From the NCBI GenBank assembly GCA_016271365.2, contig CM028129.1, positions 1,008,939,501 to 1,009,003,500 on the forward strand: DNA of 64,000 nucleotides. The letters are read 5' to 3'. Below, piece after piece: positions 44,429 to 56,119 of the stretch (within the stretch, counting starts at the first letter, position 1; every line of letters starts with the position of its first letter). Under the pieces are notes generated by a model. That model saw only the letters and a program-made list of their open reading frames with translations. It was not told the DNA's origin and ran no database searches. The DNA comes from Neoceratodus forsteri (taxonomy: Eukaryota > Chordata > Ceratodontiformes > Ceratodontidae). Made by a program: the position numbers and the translations under genes.

Positions 44429-47400
44429 CTACAGGAGCTGGACAGGCAGCCTGGAGGAAAAGTCAGGGAATTTGTTTTGTACGTTGCTGGGGCTGTGCAG
44501 ACTGGGATCCTTGCCTGAACCCCTTCTGCCTCTGGCTCTATAAAACCACCCTGCTGTGACTGGTACTGCTGTCGGGCACAGCCTGCACTTGAAAGAAGGG
44601 CCTCCTAAAAGAGGACTCAACCCCTGCCTCCCCTTCCATATGATGACGTGGAGGAGAAGCCCTTTCTTTGATAGAATTACCATGGAAAGTAGCTTTATAC
44701 TCATCTAGTTTTTAATGCCTCAGTCTGGGCACCAGAGAGTTGGAGGACCTCGACTGAAGTCCATAGTCTACTCTGGGTGTCCTGTGTGAGATTTTCAGCT
44801 CTCAGCTAGGCAAATCTTCTCAAGGCTATAGTACCTGCCATCTATCGAGCAGCTGTGTCATTCGTGATTTGCTGACATTTGGAACTGGTACTTGAAGCCT
44901 CCAAGCCCAGTTTTGCCAGTGTCCACTAACTCAAACTTAAGAGGAGTTGGCCTCTGCATTATCCAAGATGGACTGCAAACAGCCTTCTGATAGAGGGCTG
45001 CAAAAGCATGGTAGCTGGCTTGGCAAACTGCCAGGAAGCCGAAAGGTTCCTTTTTCCCATGCTATCTATCTATCCTTGAGTCCTTCTCAGGCGGGTGAGA
45101 GGGACAAGGGAGTTTCTGCCATTTCACAGACAGCCTACTGTACAATCCCTGGTGGTCAGGGTGAGTAAATAAAAACTCAGCCCCTGACCTCTCAAGTTAG
45201 TATTTTTTTTTAACACACTTTTTATCAGTGGGTGTGACAGTGTTTGGAGTCTTAAGAATTTCAAGGACCTCCCTCTTGAAAAACACATATATAGGCAATA
45301 GGCATCATCTAGTGGGTATCAGCCCATAAGCTCCATACATAGGGCCTCTTCATCCTGGATCTCTTCTGCAGTGTGCAGATCCAGGGTTTCCATCATCTTC
45401 AATCAATCAATCAAATCTTTATTTATCCAGGCGAACACCATTGAGCAAGCTCATTTACAAGGTGGACCTGCATCACACAAGGTCAAGAACAAAGCAATTA
45501 AGTACAGACAATGAATATATATGCACACAATATTTGGTAAACAGTTATATACAGAGTTTACATATTCATAGCATACTATGTATAATCATAACATTTTCAG
45601 GCGAGGACTGAGGTAGATAGACTGAAGAGTGGATCAAATGTAGTTTCAGTTATAGGTGCGAGCTGGACAGGGACATTTGCAATACTAGAAGTTCTAAGTT
45701 GACAGGTCAAGACATGATGTATGGGCAGGGGTGGAAGGGGTGGTAGAGCACATGGATAAGGAAATAAATTAGAGAAAGCGATAGTGGTCGGAATGAGGTT
45801 ATGGATAGACATAGGAAAGTGGGCAGAAGGCAGTCAGCAAGCAAACCAAGGGCAATGGAAGCAGTTGCATACTTCAGTGACAGTTTTGGTATACAATGTC
45901 TTAAACACAGCAAGACTGACCGGGGTTCTTAATTTTAATGATTTCTGAAGCTTATTCCAGAGCGAGGGCAGCCAGAAGCTTGTGGCGCTCTCCCAAAACC
46001 TGTGTTGACCCTTGGCACTTTCATGGAAAGCAACAAGCTGCTTCTCAAGGCACAGTTGCCTAGCAAGTTTAGAGGCAGACAGTCAGCAATGTACTCGGGA
46101 GTTTACTGGTGATGGCTCTGAATGCCCAGAGTGTGGCATTTTATGACGCCTATGTTGAAGAGAGGTCCATCCTATAGCTGCATACAAAGAGCAGTGATGG
46201 ATGGAGAATGGAAGGCCAGTGATGAATCTCAGTGCTCTGTGATACAGTGTATCCAGTTTATCAAAACAGGAGGCAGTACACTGACTATATATAAAGTCAG
46301 CACAGTCAGTTAAGGAGAGGAACGTGGACTGAACTAACTGTCTCTTAGCATCTGTGGTCAGTAGGCACTTTATCCTTTAAAAGAGACCAAGCCTCTGCCT
46401 CAGTTTTTTGAGCAGATCTTCTATATGATCTGCAAAGGAGAGTTTGTGGTAAGGCCAGACCCCAAGTACTTGAAATTAGTTACAAATTCCAAGTTCTCTC
46501 CTAATAAAGTGGTAATTGGAGGAAGCGCAATAGTAGCAGGGTACACCGTACACTTCACTGGTGAAGCAGCATCGCTTTTGTTTTCTTTGTGTTAAGTAGA
46601 AGTTTTTGCTAATAAGCTGGTACTGCAGCAGATTAAATTTCACTTTGCAAGTCTTCACGAGCAGCTTCAGGTGATGTACGGCTTATATACAGCACTGTAT
46701 CATCTGCAAACAGGTGAATGTTTGCCTCCTGATGCCAACATCTATACTGTTAATATAGATAAAGAGCAGTGGCCCCAAGATGGAGCCCTGGGGAACACCT
46801 CTTTCAGTAGTTTGAGAGGGAAACTCTCCTCCAGCCTTGACCTGCTGTTGCCTATCAGTAAGGTAATCATGAAACCGGTGAAGGAAGGATGGGTCTAGGC
46901 CAATCGTGTTTAATGCAGAGATGAGAAGGCCATGGTCTATGGTATCAAAGGCCTTGCTAAGGTCCAAGAATGGCACAGACAAATTTTTGTTCTCTAGGTC
47001 ACGTTGCCAATCATTCGTGACTTTTGCCAGGGCTGAGACAGTACTAAGATTGGCTCTGAAACCAGACTGCTTTGGGTTTAAGAGGTTCGTATTGTCTAGG
47101 AAGGTTCTCAGCTGGGCATTCACAATTTTTCCATGACTTTTGACAGTATGGGAGAAGAAAAGCGGCCGATTGTTATTTAGATCGCTGGGATCCCTGATTT
47201 GAACAATGGAATGACATGAGCAGTTTTCATAGTCATCTTCCGACAAAGGAGAAATGGGAGGAAAAGTCCTCTGTGGGTCTGGGAGGAAAGCCAAAGTCCT
47301 GTTCTGGCCAGACCTCAGGTTCAATACCCTTCTCTGCCTGATCATCCTCCTCAAATTCCACTGTGTCAGTAGGTAAAGGAGGTACAAAACAGGTTTTCTT

Positions 47401-47904
47401 TTCAACTGGAGTAGCAACAGGCTGCTTTGGGGGTAGTAAGCCCTGCAGCACTTGTAGTAAAGCCAGAGCCTGGGTTAGCTCAGCAGGCGAAAGAGCAGGT
47501 ACAGGCACTCGAGGGTCCCTTGAAGCATTTCAGCCAGGGTCTCAGTGTGCTTTGTCTTCTTGAGTTTTTTGCAGGCACGGAGGAGTCAGCCAGTTCACTG
47601 CTCTCTTGCCAGAGCCCTCACCCATCTCAGGGGTGTTTTTGAGGCTCTGGAAGGAATAGCCAAGGGCTTAGAGGTGGTGGACCGTTAGAGTCCATGGACC
47701 CCTCTTCCAATTTTCTTTTCAGCCTTTCCTTACGTTTTCATTGTTTTCAGGGAAATACTTGCATATCTCAGTCAGTCATCTCAGTCTGTTGACCAAGGCA
47801 GAGCAAACATAAATCGTGTTTGTCAGCCTTAGCAAACACTTCAGAGCACTTCAAACAATGTTTAACCCTAGGAGGTCCTGTTTTCTTTTAGGTTTATCTG
47901 ACAT
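44429..47904 (-). pseudogene. DIRS-D gag-like, split by LINE
   Basis: The start is the minus-strand ATG at 47904 (MSDKPKRK), similar to DIRS-A. A two-CxxC region follows in shifted frames (CLLCLG near 47800). An acidic stretch TVEFEEDDQAEKGIEPEV lies at 47290-47365. The L2-like LINE (45400-47228) is inserted after this, and gag resumes at 44429-45399 with short open stretches. Position and start match DIRS-A. No enzymatic motif. Confidence 0.6.
45400..47228 (-). mobile_element. L2-like LINE, 5'-truncated
   Basis: Inserted in DIRS-D gag. RT motifs on the minus strand: PFLDLSKAFDTIDHGLL (motif A, about 46930-46985) and RGVPQGSILGPLLF (motif B, about 46765-46810). The catalytic FADD is at 46699-46710, one frame away, so a frameshift separates it from motif B. 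The 3' end carries a short (GATT)n tail (45400-45416 on the minus strand) and a TTTATTTATCCAGG motif. The 5' truncation point is at the RT N-terminus. Confidence 0.85.
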
Positions 47905-47992
47905 TTTAAAGAAAACAGGTACGGGAACCGACAAAAATAAATGCAATTTATTTGCAGCCACTTCAGTAACTGGGAAAACCCCAATAAAATCT

Positions 47993-48201
47993 TTTTTTTA
48001 GTCTTTGTTAACCAGGTAAGGCCCACTAGGCACAAGCGCCTGTTTTCAGGGGCGACCTGGGAGCACTGGCGGTTAAGTGACTTGCTCAGAGTCACATAGT
48101 ATGCAAGTGGAGGCTGTGAGAATCAAACTCGGTCTGGTCTGCTGGATGTATCAAGCTAGTTCACACCTCGTTCCTCTAACCTCTAGGCTATACTACCAGC
48201 C
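47993..48201 (-). mobile_element. CORE-like SINE with 7-bp target duplication
   Basis: Flanked by AAAATCT at 47986-47992 and 48202-48208. tRNA-like head on the minus strand: A box TAGCCTAGAGGTTAGAG (48175-48195), B box GAGTTTGATTCTC (48118-48131). The middle has the CORE word TGTGACTCTGAGCAAGTCAC (48078-48097). The tail, TTTGTTAACCAGGTAAG on the plus strand, resembles the ends of the L2-like LINEs. Confidence 0.92.
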
Positions 48202-48540
48202 AAAATCTATAGGTTCGATCGGATCCAGAACTGAGAAACAGCTGAGGAACAGAGAAAAATCGGTTCAAGAGAGAAATTTTACTGGAAAACACAAACATAA
48301 TCAAAACTCTTAAAAAAGGTTCTGATTTAGGAGAGAAAGGATCAGTTACCTCTTGGTTCACAGGAACTAGAGGAACCGGAAAAATAAGCTAAATTTAAAC
48401 TATGAGGTAAAAGCTATAAACAACAATTACACTAGGCAGTAAATGAAAAATTAAACAAAAATACTTAAGTTGTTTTGTTCAATGCACTTCAGGAATGCTC
48501 TCCATAGAGCGAAAGATCTTCACGTGTCTACACTTTGCAG

Positions 48541-48717
48541 CAGAGAGAAGAAATCTGAGGTTAGAATGTAGGCAGTTACACTGGGCAGTTTCTGAATTGA
48601 ATGCATGAGCTAAAGATTCCACCATTAGCATGACATTTCATTTGAGCTCCGGGGGCAGTGCTGGCTTAAGGAGCACTGCTAGAAGTAATAATATTAGTGG
48701 ATTCCTGGGATTAGAAA
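48541..48717. repeat. DIRS-D right inverted terminal repeat
   Basis: Inverse of 40985-41175, with shared AGTAATAATATTAGTGGAT and CATTTCATTTGA/G words. Confidence 0.9.
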
Positions 48718-49431
48718 CCATATCTGATAAGGCCAGAAACATGTCACAAGAATTAAGGTGGCCCACCCATTTGGGGCTTAACACACTGAATCAGTGGAAA
48801 GGGAGGAAGGCACAGAGCAACCCAGAGCGACAACACGCCCCACCAGAAAACTCCAAGCCCTGAACTGAGCAAGCAGAAAAGTGGAGTTGTGTGTTTAGTG
48901 GAGACAAAAAGGTCCAACTCAGGATGTCCCCACACGAACAGGTTTTCAACTACTGAGCTCAGCAGCTCCGACTCATGCATTCATCAGGACTGGACCTGCC
49001 TAGCCCATCTGCCAAGGCATTTTGGACACCTGGAACTTGGACAGCAGACAGCTCTAGGCTGTGTTCTATAGCCCAGTACCAAACTCTCATCACTTCCCTG
49101 CACAGGGAGGTAAGAATGAGTCCGTCATTGTTTATGTAGTAAACTATACTGAGGTTGTCCGACTGCACCAGCAGAGGCCCAGGGACAGATGGGTCTGGAA
49201 GGCTTATAAGGCATACAAAACAGCCCTCATCTCTAGAACATTTATGTGGAGGAAGTCTCTACTCTGGTCCACATGCCTTGGGTCCAATGAAGACCCAGGT
49301 GCACCCAGCTCTGCCCCAGAGGCGTCTGGTGAGGATCTGCTATGGGGAAGGGATGAAAAGGACCCCCCTTCTGCAAGTTGCTGGGGTTCATTCACCATTG
49401 GAGCACTCTGCAATCAGGGAAGAGATGAGAA
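48718..49431 (-). pseudogene. DIRS-G RNase H end and linker
   Basis: This part of DIRS-G lies between DIRS-D and DIRS-E. Minus-strand RNase H C-terminal sequence includes QSDNLSIVYYINNDGL (near 49090-49165) and VQVPGVQNALADGLGR (near 48985-49060), with SRDFLHINVLEMRAVLYAL (49204-49260) nearer the RNase H start. The linker 48753-48980 has VWGHPELDLFVS. It aligns with DIRS-C 29270-29900. Confidence 0.75.
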
Positions 49432-49760
49432 AACAGGTTACTCACCTGTAACAGTAGTTCAAGGAGTGGTATATGTTCATCCACACTCTTTGGCATGTCC
49501 CCTACCACTTTAAATCTTGCTGGAAGTCTTCAAGCTGGCTCCTCCCACCCACACGGTGGTATAACCCTAGGTTCCGCCCCACAATGCCAGATCTTAGCTC
49601 GCTGGAAGCCAGGTGTTGTGCGTCCGCAACCGGGAGGTCGGAGGGTCCGTGTGGATGAACATATACACCACTCCTAGAACTACTGTTACAGATAAGTAAC
49701 CTGTTTTTCTAGGATCATGGATGTGTTGTTAATCCACACTCTTGGCAGACTCTAGCAGTT
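49432..49760. repeat. DIRS-E left ITR and internal complementary region
   Basis: 49436-49490 pairs inverted with 49648-49705 (GAACATATACACCACTCC). 49480-49615 pairs inverted with 55050-55180 (GGCTCCTCCCACCCAC and CCACTTTAAATCTT). Confidence 0.92.
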
Positions 49761-50720
49761 CTCGGGGGAGGCAAGGGCGCATCCCTACAGGGAACAGAGA
49801 TTGAGAACTGAGGCCCCAAAACCAGCATCCCGGCGTGACTCACAGTCGGCGTGTGGTAGTGGGTGATGAAAGTGTTTGCTGACTTCCAGGTAGCAGCCCG
49901 GCAGAGTTCCTGGATAGCAATGTCCCTGGAAGCAACCACCGACGAGCGGTATGGCGGTAGAATGAGCTCTTATACCTCTGGGAGGCCTTGCCTGCCAACT
50001 CATAGCACAGACTAATGCATGATGTAATCCATCTTGAGTCATCCACTTTGCTGCAGGTCTGCCAGAAGCAGCTTCAGCGTAGGTGACAAACAGCTGGTGG
50101 ACCTCTCCTTGAATTTCCGCCGTCCTTTCCCTTTAATAGGAGAGAGCACATCTCAGGTCCAAAGTATGGAGTCTGTACTCTGCCTCCAAGGTGTAGCTGA
50201 GGTAGTAAACCGCAGAGTCAACACCTGTTAGGATGAAACTCTGACACCACTTCAGAAGGAATTTCAGATGGGGCGAGGACAACCTTGTCCCTGTGGAAGA
50301 CCAGATAAAGGAGTCCACCGAAAGCCCTGGAGCTCGCCTCTGTCCGTCTGGCAGACATGACAGCCACCAGGAAGACAGTCTTCCACAAGTGTGACAAAGC
50401 ACACTTGTGCATTGGTTCAATGGCTTGCCCATGAGCTTTGCCAGTACCAGCAGAAGATCCAAGGAGGTGGAGGTTCACGAACGGAGGGAAGTGTGATCTA
50501 GACTTTGAAAAGCACCCGACCACTGTCTCCCTGCGCCAGCGTCTGCTGATCAACGCGTCGGTAAGCAGAGATGGCTGCCAGGTGCATCGTAAAGTCGATG
50601 ACCGAAGACCCCCTTTGGAGAGAGATAAAGGTAGTCAAGAATGTTAGCCACTAGACAGGACAAAGGGTCCAGGCCTTTGCTCTGACACCAAATGGAAAAC
50701 CTTTTCCATTTGAAGGCGAA
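49715..50720 (-). pseudogene. DIRS-E tyrosine recombinase
   Basis: The C-terminal block at 49840-49940 (VASRDIAIQELCRAATWKS, then TFITHY) retains the tyrosine. Box I at 50321-50384 reads TVFLVAVMSARRTEA, with the arginine pair kept and a shift after it; RDKVVLAPSEI follows. The N-terminal part lies near 50560-50720, with few recognisable residues. Open stretches are 74-111 codons. Confidence 0.75.
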
Positions 50721-52420
50721 CATTTCGGTCGACAGATTCTGGATGCCTCCACCACAGTGAAGACATCCTCGAAAGACCCAAAGCCTGAAACTCTAGCTGT
50801 TCAGGTACCAGGCTGTGAGGTGACGGATTGAACGTCCAGATGGAATACCTTCCTCTGATTGAGAGATACCAAGTCCGGAAGTGCTGGAAGCTGCTCCGGG
50901 AGCATGCAGCCGAGGAGCCTGGATACCAGAACTGGTGCGGCCAGTCTGATGCTACCAGGATCACCTTCGCCTTGTCCCTCCTCACCTTGAGAAGCACTTT
51001 GTGGATTGAGGGACAGCATAGAGGAAGCCTGGGATCCATGGCCTCAAGAAGGCATCCCCTGCAGCGAGCCCTGCTGAGGGTGGCGGGCATGGAACAGCCT
51101 CAGCTGTGTGTTGTCTCTGGAGGCAAACGGGCCCACCATCGGGTTTGCCCCAGTGGGAGAACAGACTGTGCTACCTCTGATGGACAGCCCACTGTGGATG
51201 TCTCACCTAGCGGCTGAGAGCATCCGCCAGATGGTTTGAGGTTCCTGCCACATGGATGGCTAGGAGATCTGCCACCAAGCGGCTCACGAGGGTCCAGATG
51301 CAGCGCCTCACTGCATAACAGACAGGAGTGCCGCCACTGTTTGTTGAGGTAGTACATGGTGCGTGGTATTGTCCGTCTGGACTTGAACCATTTAACCCCA
51401 GAGCTGAGGAGCAAAAGCTGACAGTGCCAGTCTGACTGCTCTGAGCTCCAACAGGTTGATATGGCATCAGGACTCCTCAGGGGTCCAGAGCCCGGGCCCT
51501 TTTGTCCCTAGATGGGCTCCCAGCCCATGAGAGAGGCATCGGTCGTGAGGACGACCGCCTGCTCGGGCGGACAAATGGGATCCTTCCTGCAACCAGTCTG
51601 GGGTGGTCCACCAGTGGAGAGCGTCCCACATCTTCTGGGCTACAGTGATCAGCTGGTCGAAATGACCGTGGTGCTAAGTCCACTGGGCACGCCCAGCTCC
51701 CACTGGAGGAGGGCATGTGCAGCAGACCCCAGCGGACCATTTACGTGCACACTGCCATGTAACCCAGAAGGTGCAGAAAGTCCCGGCAGGGCGCAACTGC
51801 CCAACCAGAAATGACTGGGCAAAGGAGGAGAGAACTCTGCCCTGTCCGCCAGGAGCCGAACTCTGGCTTGACAAGAATTGAGCTCTGCCCGATGAAGCCC
51901 ATCACCTGAGAAGGCACGAGTTCCGACTTGGCCTCGTTGATCAGGAGGCAGACTTGGCAGCAGGACTGGAGGCCAGGTCACTGGACCTCTCCACCTCCTG
52001 TTGGGTGGATTCTGCTAGGAGCCAATCATTGAGGTACAGATAAATCCTGACCCCCCACGGGTTGCCACCATTGCAATGCATTTGGTGAAGACCCGAGGGG
52101 CGATGTTTGAACCCGAGCAGCATGGCTGGAACTCACAAGGTCCCTTCCACTCTGAAGCGGAGAAACCGCTGATGGACGGTCGGATTGGGACATGAAAGAA
52201 CGAGTCCTGCAGATCCAGTGAACAGAAACACATGTTTCGCTCCAAGAATGGTATGATCTGGGACAGAGTAACCATCTGAAAGTTGCGTGGCCTGAGATAC
52301 TGATTCAGGTCATGCAGATCTAGAATGGGAGCCAGCCCCATCCATTTGGGTACCAGGAAGTACCTGGAGACAAAGCCTGGGTCTGCTGGAGGATCCGCCC
52401 ACTGGAGCTACTGCCTCCTT
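50721..52420 (-). pseudogene. DIRS-E RT-RNase H region, YLND
   Basis: RT N-terminal sequence is at 52240-52340 (LAPILDLHDLNQYL) and palm motif A at about 52190-52225 (CSLDLQDSFFHVPI). The catalytic box reads YLND at 52025-52036, so the first aspartate is asparagine and this copy cannot be an active RT. RNase H ends at 51207-51260 with IHVAGTSNHLADALSR. The methyltransferase-like block is weak (50880-51000, KVILVASDWPHQFWYP). Confidence 0.8.
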
Positions 52421-52559
52421 GAGGAGGAGCTGAGCAATGTCGTCTCGGAGAGCCAACCAAGTCTGGGCGGATACTATTTCCTCCCGAGGAGCACGGACTT
52501 ACTTGGAGGTACTACTTCGAATTCCAGAGGCAGTCCCTGACCGACCACTTGGAACCCAC

Positions 52560-54944
52560 CTGTCCAGGGATAGCGGACTAGGCAGAAAGGAACTGGTGGA
52601 GCTGACCCCACATGGGAGGACCCAGAGCTGGTGTGATGGGAGGGGAGGCAGCCCCGCCCATCACTGAGCAGGCTTGCAGGAGAAGGATACAGGACCTGAA
52701 CCTCGGCCTCCTTTTCAGGCCTGAGGGCGGGCTTGGCCAGGGTGCCAAGCTTGAGCCTGCTGCTGTTGCTGATGCTGCTGTCCTGCTTGAAAGGAGGCTG
52801 CTGTGCTGCAGGGGAAGAGTGCGAAAAGGCTTCTTCTGCTGGTTCTTGCCTGAAGAACCCTTGGCGGAAGTAGCGTCCAAGGTGGCACTGGACTGCTCAA
52901 TGCACCTAAGGTGACCAGCCAATCCTGGGCGAAAAGTCGGTCCCTAGGAAAGACATCAGCTAGTTTGTACTGGGTATCCACTGGGAAGGAGGAGAGCCTC
53001 AGCCAAGCCCTCGCGACAGAGGCAACCGCGGCTGCCATCGGACAGGCACAAGAATCCCCAATGTCCAGGGCTGTCTGAAGCTGCTGTTTGGCAACAGCTC
53101 GCCCTGATCCCAGATCTGCTTGACCATGGTCTGCATGCCCACGGGAGGTGTGGGAAGACTTCATCCAAAGACCTCAAGGACGTGGGAGGTGTGCATCATG
53201 ATGACGGCCAACTTGCCTGACGAAGGCCCAAGGAAGAAGCCTCATAGACCTTAATGGCTAAATGGTCCAAAAGCTTAGACTCTTTCTCAGGAGGTCGGTC
53301 AGTATCAGCAGAACTGCCAGTAAGCCTGAACACAGAGGCGGTCACCAGGCTCTCGGCGAAGGGTGCTCTGTGAACCCCACAAGGGACTCCATTGGCACCA
53401 CATACTTGCGGGCCATGTGGGCAGATGGAGCTGGACAGGAGGGCGCGCTGTCAGTTCTAAGGCCAGGCCAACAATGGCCTTAGCCACAAGAAAGGCCTCT
53501 GTCGGGTATCCCTCTCTTGAGGATGTCCGTGAGAGGTACTCTGCTTTTCTGGATTGGCTCCAGGGGCATCCCTGTGAACTCAGATGAGGCAAAAATGCCC
53601 TGAAAGACGAAGGACCCTCCTCCATCTCTAACCCACGGCCGATTCGTCATCCCGGGATGAGAATGCAGGTTGGTCTCATCCAATCAGAGGAATCCAGATA
53701 CAAAGGTCGACAACTCAGGTCACCTTTGACCCACAGAGGGCGGTCCGGGTGACAGTGAACAACAGACGCTGGGGAAGCCCGTGTCCTGCCTATCTTCTAG
53801 GAAGGAGCCCTCCACAGGCTTGGCGGTGGTTCCACCACAATCTGTGGAGAGACCGTTTTAGGCCGAACCAGAGGTTTTACCCGGCTCTGCAGGCAGGGAA
53901 CAGACTTGATTCGGCACTGAAGGAGTCGGCTTCGGCCTAGGAGGCGAAAGCCAAGTAATAGCTGAGATGGACCGGGGTCGGCTTGTGCCCGGTCAAAATC
54001 AGCTGCTGACACGAGGTCCTCAGTGGCGCCAGAGCTTCCACAGAAGCCTCTCCTCATCCGAGGAAGATGAGGACGACAGATGGAGTCGCCCTTTTAGAGC
54101 GCTTATGGCTCTTCCTCGGTCTTCGGTCGAGGGGTCAGAGACAGCGATCGAGATCGGAGAGCTGATTCGGTCACTTGGGAGAAACCAGCGGGACAGGTGA
54201 TTTCCGGGGCGGGATCACTTCCTCAATGGGAGTCCCAGCAGGCTAGGTCTCCTCATCGGGAAAGTCAGAATTGGAGTTCGATCGAGAGAATTGTCAGCGG
54301 AGTTGGCGATAAAGAAATCGATGGATCGATGACTATTTCCACATCATCAATCTACAGTTCAGTCGGCCAGATAGCAAAAGCCAAAGATGTTAGCGGCTGA
54401 AGAAGCAATCTCGACCAAGTCAAGATTGCATGTTCCTGGGACGATCTCTCCCGCTCCCAAGAGTGCCTCCATCAAGACAAAGACTATCCTGGATCCTTCT
54501 CCTGCTTACGGAATCGAAGGAGTGCGTGCCTGCAGGACCCATTCCCTTGGTCGGAGAGACTGGCAAACTCTCGGAAGGAACCAGAGAGGTGGAGCACTGG
54601 TTGAGCTGAGCGAAGAAGCTCAGGTAGTTTCTCCAGCCGAGCTGCTTCCTCTTTGAATGCTTGCATGGGCTCAATTGCTCGGCAGATCCGCGGCGAGCCG
54701 CCCACGAGCCTCCTTTGGCCAGTTTCACTGAAGGGTTCCGTTTCTCCGGCCTCCCCAACTTCAGGCATGCGAGGGCGGTGCGTCGAGGGATGTTAGGAAG
54801 AAAAGCGAGACAGATCGCATTTTGAGGTGTCATAGTTGAGCACCAAGACAGTAAGCATACGCGGTGTGGGGATCGGTGCGCGACATCTTCTGGACGCAAG
54901 GGCACTGATAAATCCGAGGGAAGACTTTGTCTTCCATAAATCAA
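52560..54944 (-). pseudogene. DIRS-E gag-like protein
   Basis: The start is the ATG at 54944. The first open stretch is 174 codons (54420-54944) but changes frame relative to the rest. It carries cysteines near 54830-54860 without the full zinc pattern. The middle (53860-54420) is rich in TCGGT/CGATCG words and encodes Arg/Ser/Asp-rich sequence. The 3' part (52578-52922) includes a Ser/Ala/Gln-rich stretch (SGKNQQKKPF). Assigned by position. Confidence 0.55.
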
Positions 54945-55049
54945 GAAATAAAGTCACGATTGCTAATGCGAACTAGACAGATTTTCAGAATAACCGAAGG
55001 TTTTGAAGCCAGGGCCTACAAAATGCGTGAGCACGAGGGAAGCAACCTG

Positions 55050-55204
55050 GATCTTCCAGCGAAATGAAGATCTGGCATCATGGGGCGGAGCTAGGGTTAT
55101 ACCACCTGGGTGGGTGGGAGGAGCCAGCTGAAGACTTCTGTTAAGATTTAAAGTGGACTGGGACATGCCAAAAGTGTGGATTAACAACATATCCACGATC
55201 TTAG
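55050..55204. repeat. DIRS-E right inverted terminal repeat
   Basis: Inverse of 49470-49620, with shared GGCTCCTCCCACCC, GGTATAACCCTAG and TTAATCCACAC words. Confidence 0.92.
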
Positions 55205-56119
55205 CACATTCTGTTCTAGATAGTCTGTGTGCTGATCCGTTGTACCCTCAGGGTCCATGGGGGATACTCATATGAAGCCCTGCCAGGGGTACCGTGACAA
55301 CAGCAGCAGCCACCAGGCCCAACAGCATCAGAAATGTCCTGGCTGACACACGCCTGCTCGAAACATGAGCTGGGCCGTAGCTATGAGGCATTCCACCCTG
55401 TCCTAGGCAGGAAGGCTAGGCTTTGGGCCACGCCCAGAACTAACCCTATGTACTGCAGACGCTGACAAGGGGTTAGGATGGACTTTGCACATTGACAGTG
55501 ATTCCTAGGTTCTCGAGCAACTGCCTGGTCCGCAGTAAGGTATAAACAGGTGTTCTTTGGACTAACTTAGCTACCAGTCATCCAGACAGGGAAGATATAC
55601 AAACCTCCCCTTAGAGCCACTGCCACCACTGCTAAGAATTTGGTAAAAACCACAGTGCAGATGGCAAGCCAAGGGCAATACCCTGAACTAGTAGTGCGCC
55701 CTGGAACATGAACCAGAGGTATTGCAGTGAGGGAGACAAACCTTGATATGAAGGTAGGCATCACGCATGTCCAGAGATCCTATCCAATCCCTTGCTTCAG
55801 GAATGGCAGCAGACATTGCAGAGTGACCATTCAGAACTTCTTGTACTGAAAGTACAAGTTCAGATCCTCAGGTCAGAATGGGCCTTAAGTTCCCTGTAGA
55901 CTTGGGGCGAGGAAGAAATGTGAATAGAACCCTGTGTTCCTTTGGGTACAAGGCACTGGTTTAAATGGCCTCTTCTGCAACAATGTGCTACCTCTAATAG
56001 CACTGGTATGTGACCTGGAGGGTAAACTGAAGGAACAGGAGGAAGGTCTGGAGGCAGCTCTATAAGTTCTAGAATATGTCTCGTTCTATTAAGTGCAGGA
56101 CACAAGCATCTGTAGTAAG
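55205..56119 (-). pseudogene. DIRS-G RT and RNase H start
   Basis: Continuation of DIRS-G beyond DIRS-E. The RT catalytic box reads CLDD at 55577-55588, so the tyrosine is replaced by cysteine. RT N-terminal sequence near 55830-55890 matches DIRS-C 30590-30650. RNase H connection sequence at 55290-55400 includes LLGLVAAAVVTVPL. Several stops are present. Confidence 0.7.

Larger units (their letters stand above)
40972..48717 (-). mobile_element. DIRS-D, complete, carries LINE and SINE
   Basis: Complete DIRS of about 5.7 kb plus 2.0 kb of inserted LINE and SINE. Left repeat 40972-41175, complementary region 41440-41535, recombinase, methyltransferase-like region, RNase H, RT, gag, right repeat 48541-48717. 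It is inserted into DIRS-G. The ends flank AAGGAAA on the left and TTAGAAACC on the right, consistent with crossover at GAA. DIRS-D gag starts like DIRS-A gag. Confidence 0.9.
49432..55204 (-). mobile_element. DIRS-E, complete element
   Basis: Complete DIRS of about 5.8 kb inserted in the RNase H region of DIRS-G. Left repeat 49432-49620, complementary region 49640-49760, recombinase, RNase H, RT, gag, right repeat 55050-55204. Gene sequence is GC-richer than in the other copies and forms a separate subfamily. Its complementary region fuses the left end (CAGGTTACT) and right end (GATATGTTGTTAATCCACAC type). RT is mutated. Confidence 0.9.

Noticed and set aside
48001..48201. tRNA gene
   Set aside because: A- and B-box-like sequences are present but no cloverleaf can be drawn; it is the head of a SINE with a 7-bp target duplication.
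49061..49513. 150-codon plus-strand frame
   Set aside because: Antisense to DIRS-G RNase H and crosses the DIRS-E insertion point at 49431.
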